This document shows positions 7,409 to 16,380 of a DNA stretch of 64,000 bases, piece by piece. The translations under genes and the position numbers were made by a program. The notes below the pieces were generated by a model, which was not told the origin of the DNA, ran no database searches, and saw nothing but the letters and a program-made list of their open reading frames with translations. Source of the stretch: Lachnoclostridium sp. Marseille-P6806 (GTDB taxonomy: Bacteria; Bacillota; Clostridia; Lachnospirales; Lachnospiraceae). The stretch is taken from positions 1 through 64,000 of the forward strand of contig NZ_LR130574.1 of the NCBI RefSeq assembly GCF_900625025.1, given 5' to 3'. How positions within the stretch are numbered: the first letter of the stretch is position 1; the number at the start of each line of letters is the position of its first letter.

Positions 7409-9454
7409 TCAGCGGACTTCCACACACACGCGTTTCAGATTCCTACACTGGGTGAAAATATCCGAAATATCGCCCTTGCGGTTGCTCTGCACCTTAAGGC
7501 AGGGATAATACAGACCCGGCTCGGAGAATATGTGACTCGTCTCCACGATCACCCGATCCGCTGTTCCCTCGTTCGCGGGTATCCTGTGCAGTTCCTCCGA
7601 GTGTGACCAATCGTTCGTGCACTCGTAATCCCAAGCCGCCTTTGTCACCCGGCCCGCGTTGGCAGGCACCTCGATCACGGCCTCAAAGCGCACGATCTCT
7701 CCAACGGCAGCAATCACCTTTTCCCCGGCAGGCTGATCCGCGGTGCTGACCAGTGCGTCCGCGACCGGCTGCATTCCACCGCGCTCAGAAGCTGTCGCCG
7801 GTACGCTCACTTGGCCGTCCTTCACGGTATAGTTCACCGTCGGCAGCGGTTCAATCCCTTTTTCCACCCATGCCGCCACGTCCAGCAGCGCCTGATGCAA
7901 TGTTCCGAGGTAATCGACCTGGTGCTGCGGATCATCCAGATAACCCGCGCGGTCGTCGTGAATACTGTTATCATGGTAATACAGACGAAAGCTCTCGGAC
8001 TTTCCATGGCGTGCGACTGCTTTGCGGTACCAGTCGCCATGCCAGGGATAAGCGCTTTCGTCCAGCAGCGAGCACAGGCCGATGACCTTGCCGTGGATAT
8101 CGCCGTCAATCAGCAGCCCGGCGCCGCTCGTCGCGATGGACTTGGCGATCAGCATGGGAAGCTGCGCGGGGATAGGCCTGCCCTCTTCGTCCCGGAACTG
8201 GTCGTAAACCTCATAGCTTTTATCCGGGATCTGGTGACGATGAAAGAACTGCATCGCAATCGCGTCGGAGTTGTCGACCATGATCTCGTCACCAATGGCA
8301 AGCCCCCTAAAGGGATTGACGTTCCACGCGCCGTTGTTTTCGGGATGGAGCGTGATGAGATCGCCGTTGATCTCGGCAATGTTAATTTCGGCCCCCTTAC
8401 AGGCTCCGGAAAGAACACGCAGACGACAGTGGTACTGATACGATCCCTCTGGAGGGAGATCATTCATGCGTATTTGGGGGAGAGGTTCTCCTCCGAGAAG
8501 GGTATTAAACCAGCTGTTGTCTACGCTGGTGAATTCCTCTTCCTTTTGAACCCTTTCCTCCTCGTAGATCACTTCTTTAACAGTCGTGACATGCTGCATC
8601 CGGTCGCGCATAGCGTCGCTCACGGGATCCGCGCCTTCATAACCTTCTTTCTCCCAGAAGTCCTGAAAATATGCCGGGAACAGCCGGTAGACCGAAGGAA
8701 CCAGCACCATCAGTGCGCCATCTCCCATGAAGGGGTGGCAAAACCATGCCCTTTCCGGAAAACCCATCGCGGTCGCTTCGCGAAGTGCGGCCCTCTGGAG
8801 CTCATCGAGCCCTTCGTAGATGTCGCCGGAGCCGCCGGGCTCCATCGCGGCCATGACCTTCTGCAGCCCTTTCTCACCCAACACGCGGGCGGCCCGCTGA
8901 CGCGAGGCAAAGACGTTCGGCGCGGCCACGGGATTAGCCATGACATAAGGCACCGCGCCGTCCCAGATCCCTTCGGTTGCTTCCATCGCACCCATGGTCT
9001 TGAACGAGCCGCCGCTGCCGCCGAAGATGTAGCCGAAAGGCCGCTCGTCCGTCTGATACAGACGCTTGGCGACCTCACGGCTGAACTCGGCGGAAGCGGA
9101 GCTGGATTTGTACAGGCGGGACGGATCGTGACCGACCACGAAGCCTCCCTGATTGGAGACAACATAGTAGGCGCCGTGGGTCAGGCAGAAAGAGATTTTG
9201 TCGTCCTCGCCGCATAAACGCTCAGATTCATGCTCGTCCTCCGGCGCGGGAGAAACGTACTGGAAGAAGCGGTCCTCATAGGCTTCCTTATCGGGAAAGT
9301 AGAAACAGAAACGTACCTCATTCGTACCGTCGAGCTCGGTCCCCCGGAAACCGCCGTGCACATAGATGTGGGGGACCGGCGACAGGCGCTCTTCCTCCAC
9401 ATCAATATAGGGTTCGCTGAAATAGGGATCGTTTGCGGGATGATACAGTGCCAT
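7409..9454 (-). CDS. Tannase/feruloyl-esterase-like alpha/beta hydrolase
   Basis: 681 residues, no signal peptide. FGYIFGGSGGSFKTMGAMEATEG (about residues 140-160) has a GxSGG nucleophile elbow with Ser, preceded by a YVVSNQGGF strand as in tannase-type esterases. The region DIHGKVIGLCSLLDESAYPWHGDWY and RLYYHDNSIHDD could supply the acid and His. The last 100 residues (EIVRFEAVIEVPANAGRVTKAAWDYECTN) look like a PKD/Ig-like beta domain. The ATG at 9454 follows AAAGGAGA; the longer frame to 9478 lacks a site. It follows a truncated GPH sugar transporter by 20 bases, suggesting a lost uptake-plus-hydrolysis operon for a plant phenolic ester or glycoside. Substrate unknown. Confidence 0.6.
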   Translation of the reverse strand: MALYHPANDPYFSEPYIDVEEERLSPVPHIYVHGGFRGTELDGTNEVRFCFYFPDKEAYEDRFFQYVSPAPEDEHESERLCGEDDKISFCLTHGAYYVVSNQGGFVVGHDPSRLYKSSSASAEFSREVAKRLYQTDERPFGYIFGGSGGSFKTMGAMEATEGIWDGAVPYVMANPVAAPNVFASRQRAARVLGEKGLQKVMAAMEPGGSGDIYEGLDELQRAALREATAMGFPERAWFCHPFMGDGALMVLVPSVYRLFPAYFQDFWEKEGYEGADPVSDAMRDRMQHVTTVKEVIYEEERVQKEEEFTSVDNSWFNTLLGGEPLPQIRMNDLPPEGSYQYHCRLRVLSGACKGAEINIAEINGDLITLHPENNGAWNVNPFRGLAIGDEIMVDNSDAIAMQFFHRHQIPDKSYEVYDQFRDEEGRPIPAQLPMLIAKSIATSGAGLLIDGDIHGKVIGLCSLLDESAYPWHGDWYRKAVARHGKSESFRLYYHDNSIHDDRAGYLDDPQHQVDYLGTLHQALLDVAAWVEKGIEPLPTVNYTVKDGQVSVPATASERGGMQPVADALVSTADQPAGEKVIAAVGEIVRFEAVIEVPANAGRVTKAAWDYECTNDWSHSEELHRIPANEGTADRVIVETSHIFSEPGLYYPCLKVQSNRKGDISDIFTQCRNLKRVCVEVR

Positions 9455-9474
9455 CTGTTTTCTCCTTTCTGAAC

Positions 9475-9960
9475 TCAAGAATTGGCTGAAGTTCGCGCGG
9501 TCGCAAGTTCTTTCGCCGCGTGCCTGGCAGCAAGGTCTTCTGAAATCTGGTTCTTTTTTATATCAAGCTTGTAAAAACTCAGCGTAAAGAGAATGAACAA
9601 ATAAAAGACGGTGATTGCAGGCCCATACAGAAATCGGATCATACGGAGGGCCGAACTGATCTGCACGGTAGCCATTCCGTCAAAGTGTGCGGCATTGAGC
9701 ATGATGCCGAGAATAAAGGTTCCGAATGCACTGCCGATCTTGCCGGCCAGACTGGTAACACTGCTGACCGTGTCTTCCATGCGCGGTCGATTTTGCCATT
9801 CATTATAATCGGCACATTCAATGATGAACAGGCCGAGCAGATAGCTGATGGGCAGATACCTCATGCCGGTGATAACGGCACCTGCCGCCAGCAGTATAAG
9901 ATTGTCTTTGGCGATCCAATTGAGCAGGCCTCCGACCGCCGCAAGTGTGCAGCCGATCAT
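9475..9960 (-). pseudogene. GPH-family sugar transporter, C-terminal remnant
   Basis: 161 residues equal to the last four or five membrane segments of a glycoside-pentoside-hexuronide:cation symporter (MFS_2). IIECADYNEWQNRPRMEDTVSSVTSLAGKIGSAFG matches the characteristic family sequence with its Glu-Asp-Thr stretch. A normal member has about 450 residues. Upstream sequence to about 10078 is out of frame and shows only traces, so the N-terminal two thirds is gone. Residual translation is possible but transport is not expected. It is adjacent to the esterase gene in the same direction. Confidence 0.7.
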
Positions 9961-10078
9961 GACCAGTATTGGAAAGAATCAGCATAATGGCCAAGCAGAA
10001 TTGCAAAGAAAAGCACCAAGCGGCTCCACCCGGAGAGAGAAGAAATAATAGGCGCTTCCAGCAATCTGTCTCGGCCAT

Positions 10079-10407
10079 TTTGTATCCCGTTTGTATGTCC
10101 TGGCACCTCCCGCACAGGCTTGAGCTCTGTCAGGGTTTAATTATACGGGGAACAGTCCGGTGGATCAGGATTCTATTTGGCTTTGAGGAGCAATTTTTAG
10201 CTTTCTTTTACAGCAACCGTTGTTTTACAGTAACCTATAACCTATGTTTGAAATAAACCATACCCTCTTGTAAGGAAAGAAACTGAACACAGTATGGTAT
10301 TGGCACTTCCATTTCGTGTGTGATAAACTTTTACTGTCCATTTGGACCGCCTCCTATTTCTTTGAGTTAGGCTCGCAACACCCAGCTCATCGTATCATAG
10401 GAGGCTT
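10079..10407. other. Intergenic stretch without a supported gene
   Basis: About 330 AT-richer bases between the broken transporter and the kinase remnant. There is a short direct repeat ACCTATAACCTAT near 10230 and an AGGAGG site at 10399-10404 serving the next ORF. I see no gene or convincing promoter. Confidence 0.4.
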
Positions 10408-11062
10408 TTGTATCATATCCTCTACGCTTCCGCACAGGCCTTTGCGTTCGCCGAATTTATGGCTTCCGTCTCATGGTTTCTGAACGTGTTCTGGCTCTGC
10501 CCCGAAGCGCCGCGTTCTCTTCCTGCGGCGATCTGCGCGGCGGTCTGCTACGCAGCCATCCTCCTTGCGTTCTTCCTCGTCTCCGGGAGCGGATCCTTAA
10601 ACGGAGACTACGGCAAAATTCCTGCTCCGAGCCTCATCGCCGCAGCCGCCATCGTCTTCTCCAGCTACGTGGCAAGCGGGCTCGGCATCACCTCCGGTCA
10701 GAATATGGCCAGACCTGTCGCGGAAGCCATGTTCGGAATACGTGCGCTGACCGATTTTGCCGGCGTCTGTATGCTGTATGCTGTACGCCCACAGCCTCCA
10801 GCTGTACAACGCTAAAATTTCGAAAGACAATAGCGTTCTCCGCTTGGTGTTCGAGAACTACTACGAGGGCTCTGCCCTCCCGGAGGAGAGCCTCCCGAAG
10901 ACCTCCAAGAAGGACACCGCGCTCCACGGCTACGGGCTCAGGAGCATACAGCACGTGATCCAAAGCTACGACGGCCAGCTGCAGCTCCTGCCGTCCGGCG
11001 GCTGGTTCAAGCTCCGTATCCTGATCCCCATATCGCAGAAAGCGACGGAGCAGACCGGGTGA
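10408..11062 (+). pseudogene. GHKL sensor histidine kinase with the middle deleted
   Basis: The first part (TTG start at 10408 behind AGGAGG) encodes four hydrophobic segments typical of the sensor half of AgrC-type kinases (WFLNVFWLCPEAPRS, AAVCYAAILLAFFLV). Near 10790 the frame is lost. The frame that follows (about 10770-11062) encodes only the end of a HATPase_c_5 domain, VLRLVFENYYEG then HGYGLRSIQHVIQSYDGQL with the G2 box. The His-phosphotransfer helix and N box are missing, roughly 150 residues by comparison with the family. Both native ends are kept, so an internal deletion plus frameshift is likely. No partner response regulator is nearby. Confidence 0.75.
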
Positions 11063-11104
11063 AATATCGCCCGCGAAAGGGCAAAACGGCAGCCCCGCCC
11101 TTCG

Positions 11105-13600
11105 TCATATAAACAGATTCATATTGGAGTGGTCGTTATCATTCAGCATGGACGCGACCCCGCCGATTTCCACGCCCTCAATCAGCTCCTCCCGGGTGAT
11201 GCCCATCACATCCATCGACATCTGACAGGCGGTCAGCTTCACCCCTGCATCCCGCGCCTCCGCGATCAGCTCCTCCAGCGATGCGATGCCTTTCTTTTTC
11301 ATCACCGCGCGCATCATCCCGGAGCCCAGACCCGCAAAGTTCATTTTGGAAAGCGCGAGTTTCCCGGAGCCTCTCGGCATCATCATGCCGAAGAGCTTTC
11401 CGACAAGATCCTTCTGCACCGCTGTCTTTTCCGGTCTTCTCAGGATATTCAGTCCCCAGAACGTAAAGAACATGTTGACCTTATTGCCCATGGCGGCGCT
11501 TCCTGTCGCGATGATAAAGGCCGCGATGGCCTTGTCAAGATCTCCGTCAAAGACAATCATGGTCTTTTCTTTGCGCGTGTCCATCCCGGCTTCCCCGGCG
11601 CAAACCGCAGCTCCGCAGCCTTTTCGTATTTTGGCGGTAAATTTTCCCTTGTCCTCCTGCGTATCCAGAAGCGTATTTCCGGTATTGTCGCACCAGCTTT
11701 CGATATCCCTGACAAACCCGGGGTCCGTCGCTTCGACGCTCAGAATTTCTCCCTCCTGCATCGCAGCGACTCTTTTGGACACCCTCACAATCGGTCCCGG
11801 GCAGCTCAGTCCGCAGGCATCCAGATGAAAGGATTGCTGCTCTCCGCTCTTCAGCTTATCCTGATCTGTGGAAGCCGGGCGCCGTGCGTCTGCGCTCCCT
11901 CTTCCTAATCCGCCCGTTCCTCCGGCGTTTTTTCCATCTCCTGCTTTGTCGCTTCTTGTTCTGTCGCCAAAGGTCCGATATCCTCCCTGAAGATTTCTCA
12001 CGGTAAATCCGGCCTGCTTTAAGATTCTCTCGGTCAGATACCCCCGCAGACCGACCGCGCAGTATACGACATAGCTTGTCGATGTATCCAGCTCGCCAAG
12101 TCTGCTGCGCAGCGAGGTCAGGGGCATCCGCAGTGCGCCCTCTATGGTTCCCATGGCAAACTCCGCTTCTTCCCGCACATCGATCAGCGTAAAGGAATCC
12201 TTTCCGGCCTCATATTCTTCCCATGTGATCGGTTCCGTCAATCCCTCCAGTATATTCGACGCGACATATCCCGCCATATTCACCGGATCCTTGGCAGAGG
12301 AATACGGCGGCGCATACGCAAGCTCCAGCTTGGTCAGATCATACACCGTTCCCCGATAATGAATGCTGGAGGCGATGGTGTCGATCCTCTTGTCCACACC
12401 GTCATAGCCCGCGATCTGCGCGCCCAGAATCCTCCCGTCTGCCATATCAAAGAGCAGCTTTAAGGTCATGGGCGCCGCGCCCGGATAGTATCCGGCATGA
12501 GACATCGGATGAATGAGTGCGATTCCGTAATCGTTCCAAAGAACTTTCCCCGCCGCTTTCAGCGCTTTCTCATTGAGGCCGACCGAGGCCGCCGTCATGT
12601 CAAAGACCTTGGCCACGCTGGTTCCAAGCGTCCCGTCGTAGGTCTCGGCTTTCATTCCCAGAATATTCGCTGCCACAGCCCGGCCCTGCTTATTGGCAGG
12701 CCCCGCCAGAGGAACCATTCCCTTGCCGCCGGTGAGCGGGTTCACGATCTCAATCATATCCCCGATCGCGTAAATCGAGGGGTCGCTGGTCTTCATTCTC
12801 TCATCGACAATCACGCCGCCCCGCTGTCCGACGGCGAGGCCCGCTTCTTTCGCGAGCGCAGAATTCGGCCGCACGCCGACTGAGAGCAGAATCATATCGG
12901 TCTCCACCCTGCTGCCGTCGCTCATGACGGCGGTTTTTCCGCTTCCCTCCACGGCGGACAGCCCGGTATTCAGCAGAAGACGGATTCCCTTTGCTCTCAT
13001 ATGGTCTTCCAGCAGCTTTGCCATGTCCGGATCAAACGGCGGCATCACCTGCCCGGCGAACTCCGCCAGCGTCACCTCCATCCCTCTGTCATGCAGGTTC
13101 TCCGCCATTTCGATTCCAATAAAGCCTCCGCCGGTGACCAGCGCTTTCCCCGGCCGCTTCTCCTCTATAAAGCGATAGATCCTGTCCGTGTCCGGAATAT
13201 TCCAGAGCGTAAACACATTTTCCGCCTCTTTGCCCGGAATTTCCGGCACAAAAGGAGTCGAGCCGGTAGAAAGCAACAGCACATCATACGGCTCCGTGTA
13301 CTCTCTGCCGTTCTTTCTGTCCGCGATCTCGATGGTCTTTTCCTCCGGCCGAATCTTCGTCACCTCCGAGAAGTTTCTGATCTCAATGCCGTATTTGCCG
13401 GTGATCGACGGAATATCGGATACAAAAAGAGCATCCCTTGATTTGATCGTTCCTCCCAAATAATACGGAAGACCGCAGTTCGCAAAGGAAACAAATTCCC
13501 CTCTTTCCAGCAGGAGGATCTCCGCCGTTTCATCCAGCCGCCGGAGTCTGGCCGCCGCCGTGGCGCCTCCCGCAACACCGCCTACAATAATGATCTTCAT
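11105..13600 (-). CDS. CoA-disulfide-reductase-like flavoenzyme fused to rhodanese, TusA and DsrE domains
   Basis: 831 residues, four domains. Residues 1-450 are a pyridine nucleotide-disulfide oxidoreductase: FAD motif VGGVAGGATAAARLRRL, redox Cys42 in FANCGLPYYLGG, second dinucleotide motif VTGGGFIGIEMAENL, FAD motif YAIGDM. Residues 455-545 are a rhodanese with active Cys514 (VVYCAVGLRGY). Residues 590-660 are TusA/SirA-like with CGLSCPGP (Cys596, Cys600). Residues 678-831 are DsrE-like, with Cys792. Single-turnover sulfane sulfur handling is expected: persulfide or CoA-persulfide reduction with sulfur relay to the TusA Cys. A Gly/Ser/Lys-rich linker (545-590) separates the relay parts. 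It overlaps the upstream arsR by four bases (ATGA). Confidence 0.88.
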   Translation of the reverse strand: MKIIIVGGVAGGATAAARLRRLDETAEILLLERGEFVSFANCGLPYYLGGTIKSRDALFVSDIPSITGKYGIEIRNFSEVTKIRPEEKTIEIADRKNGREYTEPYDVLLLSTGSTPFVPEIPGKEAENVFTLWNIPDTDRIYRFIEEKRPGKALVTGGGFIGIEMAENLHDRGMEVTLAEFAGQVMPPFDPDMAKLLEDHMRAKGIRLLLNTGLSAVEGSGKTAVMSDGSRVETDMILLSVGVRPNSALAKEAGLAVGQRGGVIVDERMKTSDPSIYAIGDMIEIVNPLTGGKGMVPLAGPANKQGRAVAANILGMKAETYDGTLGTSVAKVFDMTAASVGLNEKALKAAGKVLWNDYGIALIHPMSHAGYYPGAAPMTLKLLFDMADGRILGAQIAGYDGVDKRIDTIASSIHYRGTVYDLTKLELAYAPPYSSAKDPVNMAGYVASNILEGLTEPITWEEYEAGKDSFTLIDVREEAEFAMGTIEGALRMPLTSLRSRLGELDTSTSYVVYCAVGLRGYLTERILKQAGFTVRNLQGGYRTFGDRTRSDKAGDGKNAGGTGGLGRGSADARRPASTDQDKLKSGEQQSFHLDACGLSCPGPIVRVSKRVAAMQEGEILSVEATDPGFVRDIESWCDNTGNTLLDTQEDKGKFTAKIRKGCGAAVCAGEAGMDTRKEKTMIVFDGDLDKAIAAFIIATGSAAMGNKVNMFFTFWGLNILRRPEKTAVQKDLVGKLFGMMMPRGSGKLALSKMNFAGLGSGMMRAVMKKKGIASLEELIAEARDAGVKLTACQMSMDVMGITREELIEGVEIGGVASMLNDNDHSNMNLFI

Positions 13601-13902
13601 CTTTCCTCTCCCTCCTCATCAAACATAACCGACAGAATTCTCTTTATCTGTTCATTTTTAATAAAGTAATAAACGTTCTGGCCCTCTTTCTCACAATCCA
13701 GAACGCCCAGACTGCGCATTTTTGCCAGATGCTGACTGATATTCGACTGGCTCGTGTCCATGCAGTCCATAAAATACGTCACATTGCATCTGCCGTGCTC
13801 ATACAGCTTTCGGACAAGGCACAGGCGAACCGGGTGCGCGATAGCCCGCAGCAGCTCTGCTTTCTGCTTTATTTCCTCACGGTATGTCCGACTCATCTCC
13901 AT
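13597..13902 (-). CDS. ArsR-family repressor of the sulfur oxidoreductase operon
   Basis: 101 residues with a winged helix-turn-helix of ArsR type (about 17-85: RAIAHPVRLCLVRKLYEHGRCNVTYFM, then TSQSNISQHLAKMRSLGVL as the recognition region). The Asp/His metal motif of classical ArsR is not evident. There are four cysteines (in RLCLV, GRCNV, DCMD and LDCEKEG), which fits a thiol or persulfide sensor such as the BigR/SqrR group, though that is inference. It overlaps the flavoenzyme start by four bases, so both are one operon. A promoter and an 18-bp palindrome lie directly upstream, implying autorepression. Confidence 0.85.
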   Translation of the reverse strand: MEMSRTYREEIKQKAELLRAIAHPVRLCLVRKLYEHGRCNVTYFMDCMDTSQSNISQHLAKMRSLGVLDCEKEGQNVYYFIKNEQIKRILSVMFDEEGEER

Positions 13903-13916
13903 TTTCTTCTCCTTTT

Positions 13917-13970
13917 TATTATTATATAATAATATGCTAATATAATAAACGCATCCATCCGATTTGTCCA
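13917..13970 (-). promoter_or_regulatory. Promoter and ArsR operator palindrome
   Basis: On the minus strand TGGACA (13970-13965) and TATTAT (13947-13942) are spaced 17 bases apart. Just downstream, over the expected start of transcription, TATTATTAT is followed by its perfect reverse complement ATAATAATA (13917-13934). An 18-bp palindrome at +1 is a typical ArsR operator position. Confidence 0.7.
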
Positions 13971-14042
13971 GCAGAATTTCCCGACGCCTCCTGCTGTGTT
14001 TGTGTTAACCCATACCGGCTGTTATCCCGCTTATTTCACACT

Positions 14043-14200
14043 CTACAAAACCGGCAGCTCCACGCAGAACGTATTCTTTCCCTCCTTGCATTCGACAGAT
14101 ACCTTTCCTCTGTGCTGCCGAATGATCGCATCCAAAAGCGCCAGTCCGAGGCCATAGCTCCCGTTGCTCGAATGCGCGGTATCCCGGCGGTAGAATCTTG
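14043..14200 (-). pseudogene. Sensor histidine kinase, C-terminal scrap
   Basis: A frame of about 52 codons reads RFYRRDTAHSSNGSYGLGLA then LLDAIIRQHRGKVSVECKEG and ends at a TAG. This is the F and G2 box end of a HATPase_c domain of a two-component kinase (a normal protein has over 350 residues). It is joined upstream, out of frame, to an ABC permease start. Confidence 0.75.
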
Positions 14201-14298
14201 ACAATTCCAAGCATGGTCAGGAACGAACGCATCTTATTGCTTTTGATATTAGAGAGCACCATCTCTATGCTCTGCTTAACAATGGACAGGCTACGCAT
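14200..14298 (-). pseudogene. MacB/FtsX-type ABC permease, N-terminal scrap
   Basis: Starting at 14298 the frame encodes SIVKQSIEMVLSNIKSNKMR then SFLTMLGIV, the conserved N-terminus of MacB-type permeases just before the first membrane helix. The reading then runs into the kinase remnant. Its ATG overlaps the stop of the upstream ATPase fragment (ATGCGTAG), the usual coupling in these operons. Confidence 0.7.
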
Positions 14299-14470
14299 CG
14301 GCAAGTTCTCCTTCGCTGATTACGCCGTCTAAGATCTTGACCATGCGCCCGGCATGTGCCGCGATCTTGGTCTCATGCGTAATCATAATGATTCTGCTCA
14401 GCTCGTTGAACAGATTCATAACTTGGGCGCCGGTCTTCTGATCCAGCGAACCGGTGGGCTCGTTCTTCAG
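14291..14470 (-). pseudogene. MacB-type ABC ATPase, C-terminal scrap
   Basis: About 60 codons: EPTGSLDQKTGAQVMNLFNE, then IIMITHETKIAAHAGRMVKI and a short tail. This holds the region after Walker B, the D-loop and the switch His. Walker A and the signature motif are missing. A possible native start (ATGGCTGAAGAA at 14474) is out of frame with it, so most of the gene was deleted. Confidence 0.75.
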
Positions 14471-14482
14471 CCATAGCCTGCC

Positions 14483-14705
14483 TCACTGGAGACCTCCGCC
14501 TGAGGGCGCGCCGCCCTGCATACCGCCGCCGAACATGCCGCCCATACCGGATGCCGGATTGGAAGCCAAGACTTCCGTTGCAATGGTATAATAAATGATA
14601 TCTCTGTCCATTGGATGAAAGATCGAGCATTACGTCTTCCCCGTCTCCCTCTCCGGAGCTTTCCGCAAGGTTATCCATATCCAGAAACATCATATTGTCA
14701 GCCAT
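14483..14705 (-). pseudogene. MacA/HlyD-type efflux adaptor, C-terminal remnant
   Basis: The frame ending at 14483 closes with a Gly/Met-rich tail (SGMGGMFGGGMQGGAPSGGG) typical of the C-terminus of Firmicutes MacA-like adaptors. Upstream, another frame (MADNMMFLDMDNLAESSGEG) may be a further piece of the same gene. The order adaptor, ATPase, permease, kinase is that of a MacAB-type peptide-efflux operon reduced to scraps. Confidence 0.5.
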
Positions 14706-15142
14706 GTTAATCTCCCACGCCGAAGCGTCTTTTTGCGATTGCGATGGGGGCTATTTGAGCTTCGGCACAAATAGCGTGTGCAACATCCCTGCGCTGGCGC
14801 GCAGGGATGTGAGCCGCTTCGCGTCTCATGCCGTCCCACTACGTAACAGCACCTTTCGTTCACAGAGCAAATCAGCGCATCAGCGTGATTTTTCACACTG
14901 TACCTCTCCATCTGCAAACTTTAGTGTGTAATATAGCAGGCCAAACTGAAATGATGCTGAAATCCGGAACTGATCGATGCAGATTTATGAGTGCCGCAGT
15001 CGTATGGCGCAGAAAATCAGAAAAAGCAGGGTTCCTGCCGAACACACAGTTCCGCAAGCCCCTGCTCTTTTCACATTTCATTCATATCATCCGCTGTGCA
15101 ATGACAATCGCCCTCGTGATCCCTCCTATGGGTTTTATTTTA
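14706..15142. other. Noncoding stretch with a strong hairpin
   Basis: No supported gene. ACATCCCTGCG (14783-14793) pairs perfectly with CGCAGGGATGT (14800-14810), without a following T-run, so it is not a classical terminator. One copy of the dispersed 25-bp palindrome lies at 14869-14893. Short ORFs here show no recognisable protein. Confidence 0.45.
14869..14893 (-). repeat. Dispersed 25-bp palindromic repeat, copy 1
   Basis: AAATCAGCGCATC then AGCGTGATTTTT on the plus strand. It is an imperfect palindrome with arms (A)AAATCA/TGATTTT and GCG/CGC around GATG. Copies 2 and 3 are at 34193 and 48147. Confidence 0.6.
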
Positions 15143-15442
15143 CTATTGATACAACACCATGACATAATTCAAGAGCTCAATCCCCACAGTCAGGCCGTCC
15201 ACAATATTAAGATTGCCGTCAGAATATAAATATACATATTTGATCTCACCCGGCTGCAGTTCAAATGGCTCTGTCACTGCCTGCTCCCCTGACACGGAAT
15301 CGGATATCACCTTTCCATCCAGCATTGCCTTTATTCTCTTCGGTTCAACCGCAAATGTTCCGAAGCTTAATGATAAATTCTGCGCCGTATCCGAATAATT
15401 GGTGACAGCAATTACAGAATTTTTCTCACATGTCCTCCGCAA
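15143..15442 (-). pseudogene. C-terminal fragment of an unidentified beta-rich protein
   Basis: 99 residues without a ribosome site at the first ATG. SVIAVTNYSDTAQNLSLSFG, then a beta-strand-rich stretch ending EPFELQPGEIKYVYLYSD, looks like the all-beta C-terminal domain found at the end of some glycoside hydrolases. I cannot name the family. It is probably the tail of a larger gene whose 5' part is missing, in keeping with the scraps on both sides. Confidence 0.35.
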
Positions 15443-15621
15443 TTCCTTATTTTACAGGTTTTCTCAGAGTGTCTCCATTGTTCAAATTCGACTGCTTGTT
15501 TTCTACAAACCGTTCTTTCCTGCTACATTTCAGGATTTCAAAACATATTATTTGATACATTTTCCATGTATATTTACACCATTATGCTGGCGGCCCAAAT
15601 TGTTGCCATCCCGCACTTATC

Positions 15622-15942
15622 CTATTTATCAGTTCCGAGGTGAAGATATCTCATGTAGTCGCTTGCTGCAAACAACACTCTATCAACAAGCATCTTATCC
15701 CCATCCATTCGGTAAAAGGCCAGATACGCCTTAAATACAACAAAGTAGTAACCAGTAAATAGATCCTGATAGTACAGAGGAGCTCCGGACTTCGGATGAT
15801 CTGCTTTCGCTTCAACCTTATCCATTAAGTCATCCAGATACTTCTGCGTTATTTCATAATCCTTGGACGCTTCAAATACTTCGTTCCAGACTCGATCAAG
15901 ATCTCGGATTGCCACCTGAGAATATTCTACATGATACTTCAT
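15622..15942 (-). CDS. ParE/RelE-family toxin
   Basis: 106 residues. MKYHVEYSQVAIRDLDRVWN is the N-terminal strand and helix of the ParE/RelE fold; PLYYQDLFTGYYFVVFKAYLAFYR and VDRVLFAASDYMRYL are the central and C-terminal strands with the usual pattern. Members either poison gyrase (ParE) or cleave ribosome-bound mRNA (RelE); the sequence does not decide which. It overlaps the antitoxin gene by four bases and is translated after it. Confidence 0.85.
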   Translation of the reverse strand: MKYHVEYSQVAIRDLDRVWNEVFEASKDYEITQKYLDDLMDKVEAKADHPKSGAPLYYQDLFTGYYFVVFKAYLAFYRMDGDKMLVDRVLFAASDYMRYLHLGTDK

Positions 15943-16202
15943 CTGCGCTTACCATGAAAATGTGCTCTAACATCCTCAACAGACACATATTCCTCTTCTT
16001 CTCCGGAACGTCTTCCCTCGTTCAATTCACACATAAGGCGAAGCATAGCTTTCGTCTTTTCGAATTCATCATCTTCTGCAATATCTCGGATTGTATATTT
16101 GCCTCTGCCATTGACTGTAAGATAAACAGGAGAGCCAATGGATACGTTTTCTAAAACAGAATTATAATTTCTGAGATCGGAAACAGGATTTATAACTGCC
16201 AT
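15939..16202 (-). CDS. Phd/YefM-family antitoxin
   Basis: 87 residues. Residues 1-50 (VINPVSDLRNYNSVLENVSI, then GSPVYLTVNGRGKYTI) are the Phd/YefM DNA-binding domain. The C-terminal half is acidic and likely unfolded until it binds the toxin. AAAGGATG precedes the ATG. A promoter with TTGAGC and TAATAT is directly upstream. Such antitoxins repress their own promoter together with the toxin. The pair appears intact amid decaying genes, consistent with selection for maintenance. Confidence 0.88.
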   Translation of the reverse strand: MAVINPVSDLRNYNSVLENVSIGSPVYLTVNGRGKYTIRDIAEDDEFEKTKAMLRLMCELNEGRRSGEEEEYVSVEDVRAHFHGKRR

Positions 16203-16238
16203 AGAATCACATCCTTTCTTTGCTTCATCTTTACAGAC

Positions 16239-16267
16239 ATATTAGCATGCATAAATCAGCTGCTCAA
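16239..16267 (-). promoter_or_regulatory. Promoter of the toxin-antitoxin operon
   Basis: Minus strand TTGAGC (16267-16262) and TAATAT (16244-16239) with a 17-base spacer, about 35 bases before the antitoxin start. Confidence 0.65.
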
Positions 16268-16380
16268 GATATTTCGATGAATTTTACGAAGAATTCGTCG
16301 CACTAAATTTTCACAGTCTGATATGGTTATTTCCAGCTTCAACCTGTACTTCCTAATTTTTTCTCACTCAAACTGATTTC

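Noticed and set aside
7018-7425. Minus ORF of 135 codons between transposase and esterase
   Set aside because: It overlaps the transposase antisense and the terminator; no motif recognised and no ribosome site.
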